Of a stretch of 64,000 bases of DNA, positions 8,468 through 18,699 are shown piece after piece. How positions within the stretch are numbered: the stretch's first letter is position 1; each line of letters opens with the position of its first letter. This stretch comes from Faecalimicrobium dakarense (GTDB taxonomy: Bacteria; Bacillota; Clostridia; Peptostreptococcales; Peptostreptococcaceae). The notes under the pieces were generated by a model. The model did not search any database. It saw only the letters and a list, made by a program, of their open reading frames with translations, and was not told where the DNA came from. The DNA lies in assembly GCF_000499525.1 (NCBI RefSeq), contig NZ_HG529365.1, positions 1 to 64,000 of the forward strand, in the 5' to 3' direction. The translations under genes and the position numbers were made by a program.

Positions 8468-10657
8468 TTGAAACTAGTATTAGCGGAAAAACCATCTGTT
8501 GCCAAAACTATAGCATCCTTCTTAGGTGCTAAAACTAGAGGTGATGGATACTTCGAGGGAAATGGTTATATAATAACTTATGCTGTTGGGCATTTAGTTG
8601 GCTTATATGATATGAAGGATTATGATAAAGATAGATATTCGGGATCATGGAAGATGGATAATTTTCCATTCATACCTGCTGATAAATTTAAATTTAAAGT
8701 AGATAGTTCTAAGAAAAAGCAATTTGATATAGTAAAAAAACTTTTACATAGAGATGATGTAGAATATATTATAAATGCAACAGATAACGATCGAGAAGGA
8801 GAGCTAATATCTTTCCTTATATTTTTGCTTGCAAAAAATAAAAAACCTATTAAAAGAATCTTAGTTAATGAATGGACTCCCGAGGATATAACAAGGGGTA
8901 TTAATAATTTAAAAGATGATTCTGAAATGAGAAATTCACAAGCAGCAGGATACACTAGACTTATTACCGACTGGTTAATTGGTATTAACTTTACATCTGC
9001 TGCTACATTAAAATATGGTAACGGAAAGTTACTTAATATTGGTCGTGTAATACTTCCAACTGTAAAATTAGTTTATGACAGAGATATGGAGATACTAAAC
9101 TTTATACCTAAAACTTATTATGAAATAGAAGGTAACTTTAAGTGTGATAATGGAAATTACAAAGGAAAGTATACAAAGGGAAAAGAAAGTAAATTTGATA
9201 CTATAGAAGAAGCAAATGAAGTTATAAATAGTATAACTTCAAAAACTGGAACTATAGAAGATAAAAAAGTTACTATGTCTAAAGAGTATGCTCCTAAACT
9301 TTTCAGTTTAACCTCTTTACAAGGATATATAACTTCTAAGCATGTGAATTTCACATCAGATAAGGTTTTAAGTGTGTGTCAGTCTCTTTATGAAGGAAAA
9401 GGTAAAGGTGGGTTTATAACCTATCCTAGAACTGATTCTATTTATTTAGAAGAAAGTTTAACTTCAAAAGTATCTCAAGCTCTAGATAAATTAAAAGTAG
9501 GACTTGAATATGAAAGTAAAATTAAATTTTCCAAAACAAAAAGAGTATTTGATTCATCTAAAGTAGATAGCCATAGTGCTATTATACCAACTTACATAAT
9601 ACCTAATAATTTAAGTGCTGATGAACTTATAGTGTATAACGCTATTAAAGATAGATTTATAGCAAACTTTATGCCTCCTGCTGAATATGAAAATACTGAA
9701 ATTAAAACAAATGTTGATGGACATATTTTCTTAACTAAAGGTAAAGTTCTTAAAACTAAAGGTTATTTAGAAGTTTATAATAAAGAAGAAAAAGATGATT
9801 TACTTCCTATGGTAAATAACAAAGATGTTGTTGATATAATAGATATAAAAACTTTAACTAAGCAAACTACTCCACCTAAGCCTTATACTGAGGATACTTT
9901 ACTTAAGGCTATGAAAAACTGTGGTAAAAATGTATCTGAAGAAGATACTGCTGTCTTATCAGGTTACTCTATTGGTACATCTGCAACTCGTGCTGATGTA
10001 TTAAAGAAAATTATGCAAGTTGGATATGTTGGAAAAAAAGGTAAATCATACTTTATATCTGATTTAGGAAAAAATTTAGTAGAAATATTCCCTGTTAAAG
10101 ATTTATTTGACGTTGATTATACTGGTAAGCTAGAAAAAAGCTTAAGCGATATTCAAAAAGGAAATTTCACTAGAAAAGAGTATCTAACTAATATAATGAG
10201 TTTTATTGTTAAAAATGTAGAGCTTATAAAAAGAGATCGACCTAAAAATATTAGTACAGAAAACTATACATACAACCCTAAAACTAAAAAATTCACTAAA
10301 GAATCATCTAAAAAAACTGATTCTAAATCATCAAATAAGAATACTTCAAAATCACCTAATGCTCAAAGTGAATCATTAGGAAAGTGCCCTATATGCCAAG
10401 GAGATGTTGTTGAAATTGGCAAAGGATATATATGTAATAATTACAAAGAATGTAAATTTGCAATTTGGAAAAGTGATAAATTCTTAGAATACTATAAAAA
10501 GAAACCTAATAAAACTATGGTAAAAAGTATACTTAAAAACGGATCAGCAAAAGTTAAATCACTAACTTCTAAACAAGGTGATAAATTTGACGCTATATTA
10601 AAATATTATAAAAAAGAAAATGGATATTTCGGGTGGGATATTGAAAGACAAGACTAG
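8468..10657 (+). CDS. topB: DNA topoisomerase III (type IA)
   Basis: Breaks and rejoins single DNA strands to decatenate replication and recombination intermediates. The TTG at 8468 is chosen as start because AAAGGAGG lies 10 bases before it and the TOPRIM domain begins at once (LVLAEKPSVAK); the open frame upstream crosses a terminator. The 729-aa protein has TOPRIM (~1-140, with the acidic ATDNDREGE motif), the type IA core with catalytic Tyr319 (GFITYPRTDS), and a C-terminal CPICQG...CNNYKEC zinc-binding repeat that replaces the longer tails of TopA. A lysine/serine linker (~610-640) precedes the zinc part. Transcribed alone. Confidence 0.93.
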   Translation: MKLVLAEKPSVAKTIASFLGAKTRGDGYFEGNGYIITYAVGHLVGLYDMKDYDKDRYSGSWKMDNFPFIPADKFKFKVDSSKKKQFDIVKKLLHRDDVEYIINATDNDREGELISFLIFLLAKNKKPIKRILVNEWTPEDITRGINNLKDDSEMRNSQAAGYTRLITDWLIGINFTSAATLKYGNGKLLNIGRVILPTVKLVYDRDMEILNFIPKTYYEIEGNFKCDNGNYKGKYTKGKESKFDTIEEANEVINSITSKTGTIEDKKVTMSKEYAPKLFSLTSLQGYITSKHVNFTSDKVLSVCQSLYEGKGKGGFITYPRTDSIYLEESLTSKVSQALDKLKVGLEYESKIKFSKTKRVFDSSKVDSHSAIIPTYIIPNNLSADELIVYNAIKDRFIANFMPPAEYENTEIKTNVDGHIFLTKGKVLKTKGYLEVYNKEEKDDLLPMVNNKDVVDIIDIKTLTKQTTPPKPYTEDTLLKAMKNCGKNVSEEDTAVLSGYSIGTSATRADVLKKIMQVGYVGKKGKSYFISDLGKNLVEIFPVKDLFDVDYTGKLEKSLSDIQKGNFTRKEYLTNIMSFIVKNVELIKRDRPKNISTENYTYNPKTKKFTKESSKKTDSKSSNKNTSKSPNAQSESLGKCPICQGDVVEIGKGYICNNYKECKFAIWKSDKFLEYYKKKPNKTMVKSILKNGSAKVKSLTSKQGDKFDAILKYYKKENGYFGWDIERQD

Positions 10658-10684
10658 GTTGCTAATTTTTAGCAACCTAGTTTT
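10653..10684. terminator. Bidirectional terminator between topB and the zinc-ribbon gene
   Basis: A perfect 13-bp stem (ACTAGGTTGCTAA and its complement) with a TTT loop is followed by TTT. It overlaps the ends of both convergent genes. Confidence 0.8.
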
Positions 10685-10928
10685 CTTTATCATAAAAAGT
10701 TTCATCGATTTTACATCTTGCCATTTTCATAATCTCAGAAAATTTATATCCTTTTAACTTACATCCACACTTTGGACAGTATTCTAATTTTCTAGATACT
10801 AACGCTCTACAACTTGGTTCTGGACATCTTACCTTCTGATTTACCTCTGATACCTTAAGCCCACATCTTGGGCATATTGTTCCAGGTCTTGATGAAACAT
10901 CTTTTCCGCATCTTGGACATTTTATCAT
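10677..10928 (-). CDS. Zinc-ribbon protein, 83 aa
   Basis: The small protein has four CxxC pairs: CPRC and CPRC in the first ribbon, CPEPSC and CPKC in the second. It should therefore carry two zinc ribbons. The ATG at 10928 is chosen because GGGGG lies 7 bases before it and the ribbon starts immediately (MIKCPRCG); an in-frame start 30 bases earlier has no ribosome site. The C-terminal tail (GYKFSEIMKMARCKI) is helical. Function unknown; such proteins commonly bind nucleic acid or partner proteins. Confidence 0.7.
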   Translation of the reverse strand: MIKCPRCGKDVSSRPGTICPRCGLKVSEVNQKVRCPEPSCRALVSRKLEYCPKCGCKLKGYKFSEIMKMARCKIDETFYDKEN

Positions 10929-10998
10929 TTTATATCCCCCATTGAATTTGACTTTCAAAATATCATTATATATTATGAGTTTTTTATTCTATATGTTA

Positions 10999-11097
10999 CA
11001 TAAAAAATTCGCTTCGCTCATGTCGCTCAAATGATTCGCCCACACGTGGCTCAAACGACCTACAAATCAGGTCCGTTGCTCAAGCTTAGTAGTGGAA
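10999..11097. repeat. Dispersed intergenic repeat, copy A
   Basis: A relatively G+C-rich stretch inside an A+T-rich gap. It shares AAAAAATTC-CTTCGCT and the 13-mer GTCCGTTGCTCAA with copy C (60880-60985), and CTACAAATCAG with copy B (28610-28705). It contains no open frame. The rest of the 10929-11146 gap shows nothing else. Confidence 0.5.
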
Positions 11098-11146
11098 AAT
11101 TATATTTATTCATAAACCAGATAAAATATAATTTTCTTATATAAAA

Positions 11147-11182
11147 AAACTCCTCTATAAGTTATTTTATAAAGGAGTTTAT
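11147..11182 (-). terminator. Terminator of ccpN-ppsR-ppdK
   Basis: AAACTCCT(C)TATAA pairs with TTATA(A)AGGAGTTT over ~13 bp, and A/T-rich runs flank both sides. It lies directly beyond the ppdK stop codon. Confidence 0.7.
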
Positions 11183-11189
11183 ATTTAAA

Positions 11190-13814
11190 TTATTTATTTT
11201 TTATAGTTGCTTGTGCTGCTGCAAGTCTTGCTATAGGAACTCTAAATGGTGAACAAGATACATAATTAAGACCAAGCTTATAGCAGAACTCTACTGAAGA
11301 TGGTTCTCCTCCATGCTCTCCACATATTCCTATTTTTAATTCTGGCTTTGTTTCTCTTCCTAACTTAGCACCCATTTTAACTAACTTTCCAACACCATTT
11401 TGATCTAATACTTCAAATGGATCTTTTTCTAATAGTTCATTATTTACATATTCCCCTAAGAACTTTCCTGCATCATCTCTTGAGTATCCAAAAGTCATTT
11501 GAGTTAAGTCATTAGTTCCAAAGCTGAAGAAATCCGCTTCTTGTGCTATTTCATCTGCTGTTAAACATGCTCTTGGAACTTCTATCATTGTACCTACTGT
11601 ATAATCTACTTTTACATTTTCTTCTTTTATTATATTATCTATAGTTTCTTTTATCATTTCTCTTATTACTTTTAATTCTTTTACTTCGCCTACTAAAGGT
11701 ATCATTATTTCAGGTATTACCTTTACTCCTAATTTAATAGCTTCTATTGCTCCATATATTATAGCCTTTGCTTGCATTTCATATATTTCAGGGAATGTTA
11801 TAGCAAGTCTACATCCTCTATGGCCAAGCATTGGGTTAAATTCTTCTAGATCTACTATTCTTCTTTTTATTTCGCTTACTTCTATATTCATAGTTTTAGC
11901 AAGAGCATTTATAGATTCATCATCATGAGGTAAGAATTCATGAAGAGGTGGATCAAGTAATCTTATATTAACTTCTTTTCCATCCATAACTTTAAATATT
12001 TCTATAAAATCTTCTTTTTGCATAGGAAGTAATTTATCTAATGCCTTTAATCTTTGTTCTAGTGTATTAGATAATATCATCTCTCTTACAGCAGGTATTC
12101 TGTCTTCATCAAAGAACATATGCTCAGTTCTACATAAACCAATACCCTCTGCTCCAAATTTAATAGCAGCTTTTGCATCTCTTGGATTATCTGCATTAGT
12201 TCTTACTGCTATGTCTTTATATTCATTTACCCAGTTCATTAATATTTCAAAGCTTCCACTTAAAGCTACATCCGTCTTTTTAACTTCCCCTAAATAAACA
12301 CATCCACTAGATCCATCTAACGAAATATACTCACCTTCTTTTACAATTGCTAACTCTGTTCTTATCTCTTTATTAAACTCATCTACTTTTATATCTGAGC
12401 ATCCAGCTACACAACATTTACCCATACCACGAGCTACAACAGCTGCATGAGATGTCATACCACCCCTTGCTGTAAGTATACCTTCTGCGCATACCATACC
12501 TTCTATATCTTCAGGAGATGTTTCAAGTCTAACAAGTATTGCTTCTTCTCCTCTTTCCTTAGCGCTAACAACATCTTGTGCATTGAAGTAAACTTTTCCT
12601 CTACCTGCTCCAGGTGATGCTGGTAGACCTTTAGCTATAACTGTTGATTTTTCTAAAGACTCATTTTCAAAACTTGGATGAAGAAGTTGATCTAATTGTT
12701 TAGGATCTATTCTCATTATAGCTTCTTTTTTATCTATAATATTTTCTTTAACTAAATCTACAGCTATATTTATAGATGCTTTAGCTGTTCTTTTACCATT
12801 TCTTGTTTGTAATATATATAATTTTTCTCTCTCTATAGTAAACTCTATATCTTGCATATCTTTATAATGATTTTCAAGTATAGATGTTATTTTCGTAAAT
12901 TCATCGTATGCATTTGGCATAACTTCTTTTAATGTAGATATATCTTTAGGAGTTCTTATTCCTGCTACGACGTCTTCACCTTGTGCATTAAGTAAGAATT
13001 CTCCAAATAATTTATTTTCTCCAGTAGATGGGTTTCTAGTAAAGGCAACACCTGTACCACTAGTTTCTCCCATATTTCCAAATACCATTGATTGTATATT
13101 TACTGCTGTTCCTAAATTATGAGGTATATCGTTTAATTTACGATATACTGCTGCTCTTGGATTGTTCCATGACTTAAATACAGCTTTTATAGCAAGCATA
13201 AGTTGTTCTTTTGGATTTTCTGGAAAATCTACTTTTATTTCTTTCTTATATAATTTTTTATATTCTTTCACTAGTTCTTTTAAATCATCAACATTTAAAT
13301 CTGTATCAAATTTATATTCTTTACTTTCTTTTATCCTATCTAATATATTTTCAAATTTATATTTTGGAATTCCCATAGCTACATCTGAAAACATTTGTAT
13401 AAATCTTCTATAACTATCATATGCAAATCTTTCATTGCTTGTAGCATTAGCCAATGCTAATACACTTGTATCATTAAGACCTAGGTTAAGTATTGTGTCC
13501 ATCATTCCAGGCATAGAGAATACTGCCCCTGAACGTACTGATAATAATAATGGATTTTTACTACATCCTAGTGATTTATTTAACTCTTTTTCTAAGTGTA
13601 ATAACTGGCTTTCTATTTCAGTTATTATTTCTTCTCTTATTATTTCATTATTATCATAATAATCATTACATGCTTTAGTTGTAATAGTGAAACCATTAGG
13701 AACAGGCAGCCCTATCTTTGTCATTTCTGCTAAGTTAGCCCCTTTACCTCCTAATAAAGACTTCATTTCTTTGTTACCTTCATTAAAACTATAAACATAT
13801 TTAGCTTCCATCAT
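11190..13814 (-). CDS. ppdK: Pyruvate, phosphate dikinase
   Basis: Interconverts pyruvate + ATP + phosphate and phosphoenolpyruvate + AMP + pyrophosphate; in anaerobes it can run in either glycolytic or gluconeogenic direction. The 874-aa protein has the N-terminal ATP-grasp domain (GGKGANLAEM near 22), the central swivelling domain with phosphorylated His in GGMTSHAAVVARGMG (~residue 455), and a C-terminal PEP-binding barrel (FGTNDLTQMTFG, GICGEHGGEP). A GGGGG ribosome site precedes ATG 13814. It is the last gene of ccpN-ppsR-ppdK, and the middle gene encodes its own regulatory kinase/phosphorylase. Confidence 0.96.
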   Translation of the reverse strand: MMEAKYVYSFNEGNKEMKSLLGGKGANLAEMTKIGLPVPNGFTITTKACNDYYDNNEIIREEIITEIESQLLHLEKELNKSLGCSKNPLLLSVRSGAVFSMPGMMDTILNLGLNDTSVLALANATSNERFAYDSYRRFIQMFSDVAMGIPKYKFENILDRIKESKEYKFDTDLNVDDLKELVKEYKKLYKKEIKVDFPENPKEQLMLAIKAVFKSWNNPRAAVYRKLNDIPHNLGTAVNIQSMVFGNMGETSGTGVAFTRNPSTGENKLFGEFLLNAQGEDVVAGIRTPKDISTLKEVMPNAYDEFTKITSILENHYKDMQDIEFTIEREKLYILQTRNGKRTAKASINIAVDLVKENIIDKKEAIMRIDPKQLDQLLHPSFENESLEKSTVIAKGLPASPGAGRGKVYFNAQDVVSAKERGEEAILVRLETSPEDIEGMVCAEGILTARGGMTSHAAVVARGMGKCCVAGCSDIKVDEFNKEIRTELAIVKEGEYISLDGSSGCVYLGEVKKTDVALSGSFEILMNWVNEYKDIAVRTNADNPRDAKAAIKFGAEGIGLCRTEHMFFDEDRIPAVREMILSNTLEQRLKALDKLLPMQKEDFIEIFKVMDGKEVNIRLLDPPLHEFLPHDDESINALAKTMNIEVSEIKRRIVDLEEFNPMLGHRGCRLAITFPEIYEMQAKAIIYGAIEAIKLGVKVIPEIMIPLVGEVKELKVIREMIKETIDNIIKEENVKVDYTVGTMIEVPRACLTADEIAQEADFFSFGTNDLTQMTFGYSRDDAGKFLGEYVNNELLEKDPFEVLDQNGVGKLVKMGAKLGRETKPELKIGICGEHGGEPSSVEFCYKLGLNYVSCSPFRVPIARLAAAQATIKNK

Positions 13815-13855
13815 TTAATCCCCCATCGATTAATATTATAGATTTTTATTTATCA

Positions 13856-14692
13856 CTACTTCTCTCCATCTTTGTGTACTTTAAGTCCATTTTCTTTCAT
13901 TATATCTATTATAATGCCTGCTGTTTCTTCAATAGCTTTGCTAGAAACATCTATTACAGGGCATCCTACCTTTTTCATTACTTTCTCAGAATAATCTAAC
14001 TCTTGAAGTATTCTTTCTAGATTTGCATAGCTTGCATTACTAGATAAACCTAATGCTTTTAATCTTTCCTGCCTTATTCTATTTAGCTTTTCTGGAGTGT
14101 TTGTAAGACCTATTATTTTTTTAGGATTTATTTCAAATACTTCTTTTGGTATTGGTATTTCTGGAACTAAAGGCACATTTGCAACCTTTATATTCTTATT
14201 TGCCAAATACATACTAAGAGGTGTCTTAGACGTTCTTGATATACCAAGTAAAACTATATCTGATTTTAATATACCTCTTGGGTCTTTACCATCGTCATAT
14301 TTAACAGCAAACTCTATAGCCTCTACTCTTTTGAAGTAACTCTCATCAAGTTTCCTTATAATCCCTGGCTCTCTTTTTGGTTTGATATTTGTCTTATTTG
14401 ATATCTCCCTAAGTAAAGGTGTCATTAAGTCTATATGGCTTAATTTTTCGTCTTGGCAAAATTCCTTTGTCATTTTTAATAAATTCTCATCTACTAAGGT
14501 ATACACTATTATTGCATCTTCATTTTTTCCACTATTAAGTATATCCTTTAAAAATCCTCTATCTGTAACATAAGGGAATCTTCTAATCTCATAGTTATCT
14601 TCCATACTAAATTGAGATATAGCAGCTTTAGTTACTTGTTGTGCAGTTTCACCAACTGAATCTGATATGACATATATAATTAAATTTTCCAT
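13856..14692 (-). CDS. ppsR: PPDK regulatory kinase/phosphorylase (PDRP, DUF299)
   Basis: A bifunctional enzyme that inactivates pyruvate, phosphate dikinase by ADP-dependent threonine phosphorylation and reactivates it by phosphate-dependent dephosphorylation. The 278-aa sequence shows the DUF299 signatures: the N-terminal SDSVGETAQQVTKA and the P-loop GISRTSKTPLS (~150-160), then the C-terminal DVSSKAIEETA motif. Its neighbour ppdK, 41 bases downstream, is the expected target; ccpN lies 10 bases upstream. The equivalent in Bacillus is yqfL beside ccpN. Confidence 0.93.
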   Translation of the reverse strand: MENLIIYVISDSVGETAQQVTKAAISQFSMEDNYEIRRFPYVTDRGFLKDILNSGKNEDAIIVYTLVDENLLKMTKEFCQDEKLSHIDLMTPLLREISNKTNIKPKREPGIIRKLDESYFKRVEAIEFAVKYDDGKDPRGILKSDIVLLGISRTSKTPLSMYLANKNIKVANVPLVPEIPIPKEVFEINPKKIIGLTNTPEKLNRIRQERLKALGLSSNASYANLERILQELDYSEKVMKKVGCPVIDVSSKAIEETAGIIIDIMKENGLKVHKDGEK

Positions 14693-14702
14693 ATATTCCT
14701 CC

Positions 14703-15341
14703 TTAATTGTCTGTTAGCTCTAAAAATAACTTTGTTATGTTAGTCTTAGACATTCTTCCAATAACCTTAGCTTGATTAGGGTCATCTTCATGTTCTTCAA
14801 TTACTGGTATGGAATCAACTTCATGTTCGATTATCTTTTTAGCTGCCACTAAAATCCCTTCTTCTTGACTTACAGTTATTACATTTGGCGTCCTAGTCAT
14901 TATCATACCTATAGGCATCTTATTTATATCTCCACCACCTATAGTTGCTTTTAATAAATCTTTTCTAGACACTATTCCACATAAGTTTTCATCATCATCT
15001 ATAATAAATATGCTTCCTACATCAGATAGGAACATTGTTACTATAACGTCGTATATATTTGTGTCTTTTTTAACAACTATTGGCATACTCATTATATCTT
15101 TAACTTTTTTATCTTTTATTTTATTTCCGATTAAATTAATTTCGCTAACTCCCGAGTAAAAATATCCAACTTTAGGTCTTGCATCTAATATGCCTGTCAT
15201 AGTTAATATAGCTAAGTCTGACCTTAGTGTAGCACGAGTTACGTTTAAGTTAGCAGCAATACATTCGCTTGTTATAGGTTCATTAGCTTTTACTATGTCA
15301 ATTATTTTTAATTGTCTTTGGTTAAGTTGAATAATGTTCAC
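14703..15341 (-). CDS. ccpN: CcpN-type repressor: HTH plus two CBS domains
   Basis: The 212-aa regulator has a DeoR/winged HTH at residues ~5-62 (SECIAANLNVTRATLRSDLAIL) and a CBS pair at ~75-205 that should sense adenine nucleotides. Bacillus CcpN represses gluconeogenic genes in glucose and sits, as here, just before the DUF299 gene. Control of ppdK for phosphoenolpyruvate balance is the obvious inference. The start is a GTG at 15341 that aligns with the Bacillus start (NIIQLNQRQ), although its ribosome site is weak. Confidence 0.88.
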   Translation of the reverse strand: MNIIQLNQRQLKIIDIVKANEPITSECIAANLNVTRATLRSDLAILTMTGILDARPKVGYFYSGVSEINLIGNKIKDKKVKDIMSMPIVVKKDTNIYDVIVTMFLSDVGSIFIIDDDENLCGIVSRKDLLKATIGGGDINKMPIGMIMTRTPNVITVSQEEGILVAAKKIIEHEVDSIPVIEEHEDDPNQAKVIGRMSKTNITKLFLELTDN

Positions 15342-15390
15342 CTTCTTTCATTTGTGCTATACTTTTTACAGATTTTATCTTATATATTAC

Positions 15391-15420
15391 ATTATATATC
15401 TATATATATCATTCTGTAAA
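15391..15420 (-). promoter_or_regulatory. Candidate sigma-A promoter of ccpN-ppsR-ppdK
   Basis: TTTACA (15415-15420) and TATAAT (15391-15396) with an 18-base spacer lie ~45 bases before the ccpN start. The remaining gap to 15645 is A+T-rich and shows no gene. Confidence 0.45.
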
Positions 15421-15645
15421 CACTTTTTATAAATAAATGTTATACTTTTCTTTTTAGAAGCTTCAATAGTATATCTAATATATATTTATTGGGGTTATAT
15501 ATTAAATAATGTAGCTAAATTGTTTATACTATATAATATTATAATACATTATTGTACATAGTAACCAATTTAATACTAAATTTTTACTAAAATATAAAAT
15601 TTTTAATATACATATAATTATTTTTTAATATTTTAATTTAAAAAT

Positions 15646-15678
15646 AAGACCTAGGATTATCTCTTAGGTCTTATTATA
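15646..15678 (-). terminator. Terminator of glyQ-glyS
   Basis: TAAGACCTA pairs with TAGGTCTTA around a short loop, followed by T/A-rich sequence. It lies immediately after glyS. Confidence 0.65.
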
Positions 15679-15680
15679 TA

Positions 15681-17747
15681 TTATTTATATACTATTTTAG
15701 ATAGGTCACATATACTTAACATAGTATCATATATTTGTTTAAGTAATCCTAATCTATTATTTTTTATAACTTCATCTTTATCCATTACCATAACGCTATC
15801 AAACATAGCATCTATTGATGGTCTTAATGATGCGAAGCAGTCTAATGCCTCACTATATTTTTTATCTTTTAATAATTCTTTAACTTTATCTTTTGTACTA
15901 TTAAATTCTTTATATAAAGCTATTTCTGCTTCCTCGACTAATAGTTCTTCATTAACATCACTAGATACAGCCTTTTGAGCTAATGTAGAAACTCTGTTAA
16001 ATGCTGTTAGCATTTCAACTAATTCATCTTTGTCTAGCCAATTGTTAAGTTCTTCTGCTCTTAAATGCATATCTGATATATCATTTAATTTAGAACTTAA
16101 TACTGCATCTATAACATCATATCTTATTCCTAAATCTCTAAATAAGTTCTTTATTCTTTCTTTAAAGAATTCCATAATAGAAGATATTACTTCATCTTTA
16201 TTAAATTCTAAGTTAGAGTAATTGTTAAGAGCTAATTCAACTAAATTAGCTAAATTAACATCTAGTTTACTATCCATTAATATATTTAAAACACCTAATG
16301 CTTGACGTCTTAAAGCGTAAGGGTCTTGTGAACCTGTTGGTTGTATTCCTATTGCAAAGAATCCTGCTATAGAGTCTAATTTATCTGCTATAGATAAAGC
16401 TATACCAGCATTAGTTTTAGGAAGTATATCTCCCGCAAATCTTGGTAAATAGTGTTCGAATATAGCTTCACTAACTGCCTCATTTTCGCCACTAACTTTA
16501 GCATATTCTCTACCCATTATACCTTGAAGCTCAGTAAATTCAAATACCATTCCTGTAACTAAGTCAGACTTACATAATGCAGCTGCTCTTTTAGTATCTT
16601 CTTTATCATTTGATAGGTTTAATAAGTCAATTATATTAGAGCTTAAGTTTTCTATTCTTAAAGTTTTATCATACACTGTACCAAGTTTAGCTTGGAATAC
16701 TACACTCTTTAATTTTTCGTTATAGCTTTCTAAACTCTTCTTTGTATCTTCTTTATAGAAGAACAGTGCATCTTCAAGTCTAGCTACTAAAACTTTTTCA
16801 TTTCCTTCTTTAACTTTATCGATTCTATAATCATTACCATTTCTAACTGCTATAAAGTTAGGTAATAACTTACCATCTTTAACAACAGGGAAATATCTTT
16901 GATGTTGTTGCATAGGAGTTGTTACAACTTCTTTAGGTAGTTTTGCATAGTCTTCATTGAATTCTCCATAAAATGCTGTTGGATATTCAACTAAATGAGT
17001 TACTTCTTCAAGTAAATCTTCATCAAACTCAACTTCTCCACCTAATGAATTAGCAACTTCTATACATTGTTTTCTTATAATATCTTTTCTTTTATCTTGG
17101 TCTAATATTACAAAGTTTTCTTCTAGCTTATTTAAGTAATCTTGTAGCGAATTAACTTCAAATTCACTTTGTCCTAAGAACCTATGACCCTTAGTAATAT
17201 TAGATGATTTTATACCTTCTAAGTCAAATTCTAATACATTATCATTTAATAAAGTAACCATCCATCTTATAGGTCTAGCAAATCTCATATTTTTACCGCC
17301 CCAACGCATAGCTTTAGGGAATGTTACACTTTTTACAGCTTCTGGTAATATAGTTTTTAAAACTTCGCTAGTTTCTTTGCCAGCTTGTCTTATTGTTCCA
17401 AATATGTATTCATCTTTACCTACAACTTTAAATACTACATCCTCTTCTTTAAGACCTTTACTTTTCATAAATCCAAGTGCAGGCTTTGTAAAGTTTCCAT
17501 CAGCATCTAACGCTATTTTCTTAGATGGTCCCTTTACTTCTTCTTCTAGATTACTTTGTTTTTCACTTATTCCATAGGCTATAAAAGTTAATCTTCTTGG
17601 AGTTCCATAAGTTTTTATTTCATTAAATTCAATTCTATTTTCATTGAACATCTTTGTTAAGTTGCTTTTTATTTGTTGTAGCGTACTACTTACAAATCTT
17701 GATGGTAATTCTTCAACACCAACTTCAAATAAAAGGTAGTTGTTCAT
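15681..17747 (-). CDS. glyS: Glycyl-tRNA synthetase beta subunit
   Basis: With GlyQ it forms the alpha2-beta2 enzyme that charges tRNA-Gly. The 688-aa protein begins with the conserved LFEVGVEELPSRFV motif, contains the HD-like and tRNA-binding middle (TPMQQHQRYFPV, GSQDPYALRRQALG) and ends with the anticodon-binding helical domain. Length is normal. Its first base overlaps the end of glyQ, so translation is coupled. Confidence 0.97.
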   Translation of the reverse strand: MNNYLLFEVGVEELPSRFVSSTLQQIKSNLTKMFNENRIEFNEIKTYGTPRRLTFIAYGISEKQSNLEEEVKGPSKKIALDADGNFTKPALGFMKSKGLKEEDVVFKVVGKDEYIFGTIRQAGKETSEVLKTILPEAVKSVTFPKAMRWGGKNMRFARPIRWMVTLLNDNVLEFDLEGIKSSNITKGHRFLGQSEFEVNSLQDYLNKLEENFVILDQDKRKDIIRKQCIEVANSLGGEVEFDEDLLEEVTHLVEYPTAFYGEFNEDYAKLPKEVVTTPMQQHQRYFPVVKDGKLLPNFIAVRNGNDYRIDKVKEGNEKVLVARLEDALFFYKEDTKKSLESYNEKLKSVVFQAKLGTVYDKTLRIENLSSNIIDLLNLSNDKEDTKRAAALCKSDLVTGMVFEFTELQGIMGREYAKVSGENEAVSEAIFEHYLPRFAGDILPKTNAGIALSIADKLDSIAGFFAIGIQPTGSQDPYALRRQALGVLNILMDSKLDVNLANLVELALNNYSNLEFNKDEVISSIMEFFKERIKNLFRDLGIRYDVIDAVLSSKLNDISDMHLRAEELNNWLDKDELVEMLTAFNRVSTLAQKAVSSDVNEELLVEEAEIALYKEFNSTKDKVKELLKDKKYSEALDCFASLRPSIDAMFDSVMVMDKDEVIKNNRLGLLKQIYDTMLSICDLSKIVYK

Positions 17748-18625
17748 TATCTATCACCTTCCTTTAAAAGAGGATATCCTAATTCTTCTCTTTGTTTTAC
17801 AAATGCAGCTGCAACATTTCTAGCCATATTTCTAACTCTTCCTATAAATGATGCTCTTTGACTAACACCTACAGCTCCTCTAGCATCTAATGTATTGAAT
17901 GTATGAGAGCACTTTAATACATAGTCATATGCTGGCACTACAAGGCCTCTTTCCATAAGTTTTAAGCCTTCTTTTTCATATGTATCAAATAGGTTAAATA
18001 GCATATCTGCATCACATTCTTCAAATGCATACATAGAGTTTTCATATTCAGATTGTTTAAATACATCACCGTAAGTTATTTCATCGTTCCACTTAAGGTC
18101 ATATACACTATCAACTTCTTGAATGTACATTGCAAGTCTTTCTAATCCGTATGTAATTTCTCCAGTTTCTAGTTCACATTCTATACCACCAACTTGTTGG
18201 AAATACGTAAATTGAGTTATTTCCATTCCATCTAACCATACTTCCCATCCAAGTCCCCAAGCTCCAACTGTAGTTGATTCCCAGTTATCTTCAACGAATC
18301 TTATGTCGTGTTCACTTGGATCTATTCCTATAGCTTCTAAGCTTCCTAGATATAATTCTTGTATATTATCTGGTGATGGCTTAAGTATTACTTGGAATTG
18401 GTGATGTTGATATAATCTATTAGGGTTTTCTCCATATCTACCATCAGCTGGTCTTCTAGATGGCTCTACATAACAAACTTTCCAAGGCTCTGGACCTAAT
18501 GATCTTAAAAATGTGTTAGGGTTCATTGTTCCTGCACCTTTTTCAACATCATATGGTTGCATCATTATGCATCCTTGATTAGCCCAATAGTTTTGTAGCG
18601 TAAGTATCATATTTTGAAAATTCAT
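17747..18625 (-). CDS. glyQ: Glycyl-tRNA synthetase alpha subunit
   Basis: Catalytic subunit of the bacterial-type GlyRS. The 292-aa class II core shows [25 protein letters not shown] (motif region 1), [13 protein letters not shown] (motif 2) and [12 protein letters not shown] (motif 3). AGGAGG precedes ATG 18625. The 155-base gap upstream holds the previous gene's terminator and leaves no room for a T-box leader, which glyQS carries in many Firmicutes. glyS follows with a one-base overlap. Confidence 0.97.
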   Translation of the reverse strand: MNFQNMILTLQNYWANQGCIMMQPYDVEKGAGTMNPNTFLRSLGPEPWKVCYVEPSRRPADGRYGENPNRLYQHHQFQVILKPSPDNIQELYLGSLEAIGIDPSEHDIRFVEDNWESTTVGAWGLGWEVWLDGMEITQFTYFQQVGGIECELETGEITYGLERLAMYIQEVDSVYDLKWNDEITYGDVFKQSEYENSMYAFEECDADMLFNLFDTYEKEGLKLMERGLVVPAYDYVLKCSHTFNTLDARGAVGVSQRASFIGRVRNMARNVAAAFVKQREELGYPLLKEGDR

Positions 18626-18673
18626 AATAATACCTCCTATAATAAAAATTTCACTTTCCTATAATATAACAAA

Positions 18674-18699
18674 GCCTTTCGTCTACACGAAAGGCCTTT
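18674..18699 (-). terminator. Terminator of the recO/DUF4342 transcript
   Basis: GCCTTTCGT, a CTAC loop and ACGAAAGGC form a perfect 9-bp stem. On the minus strand it is followed by TTTGTTATATT, a modest T-tract. Confidence 0.6.
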
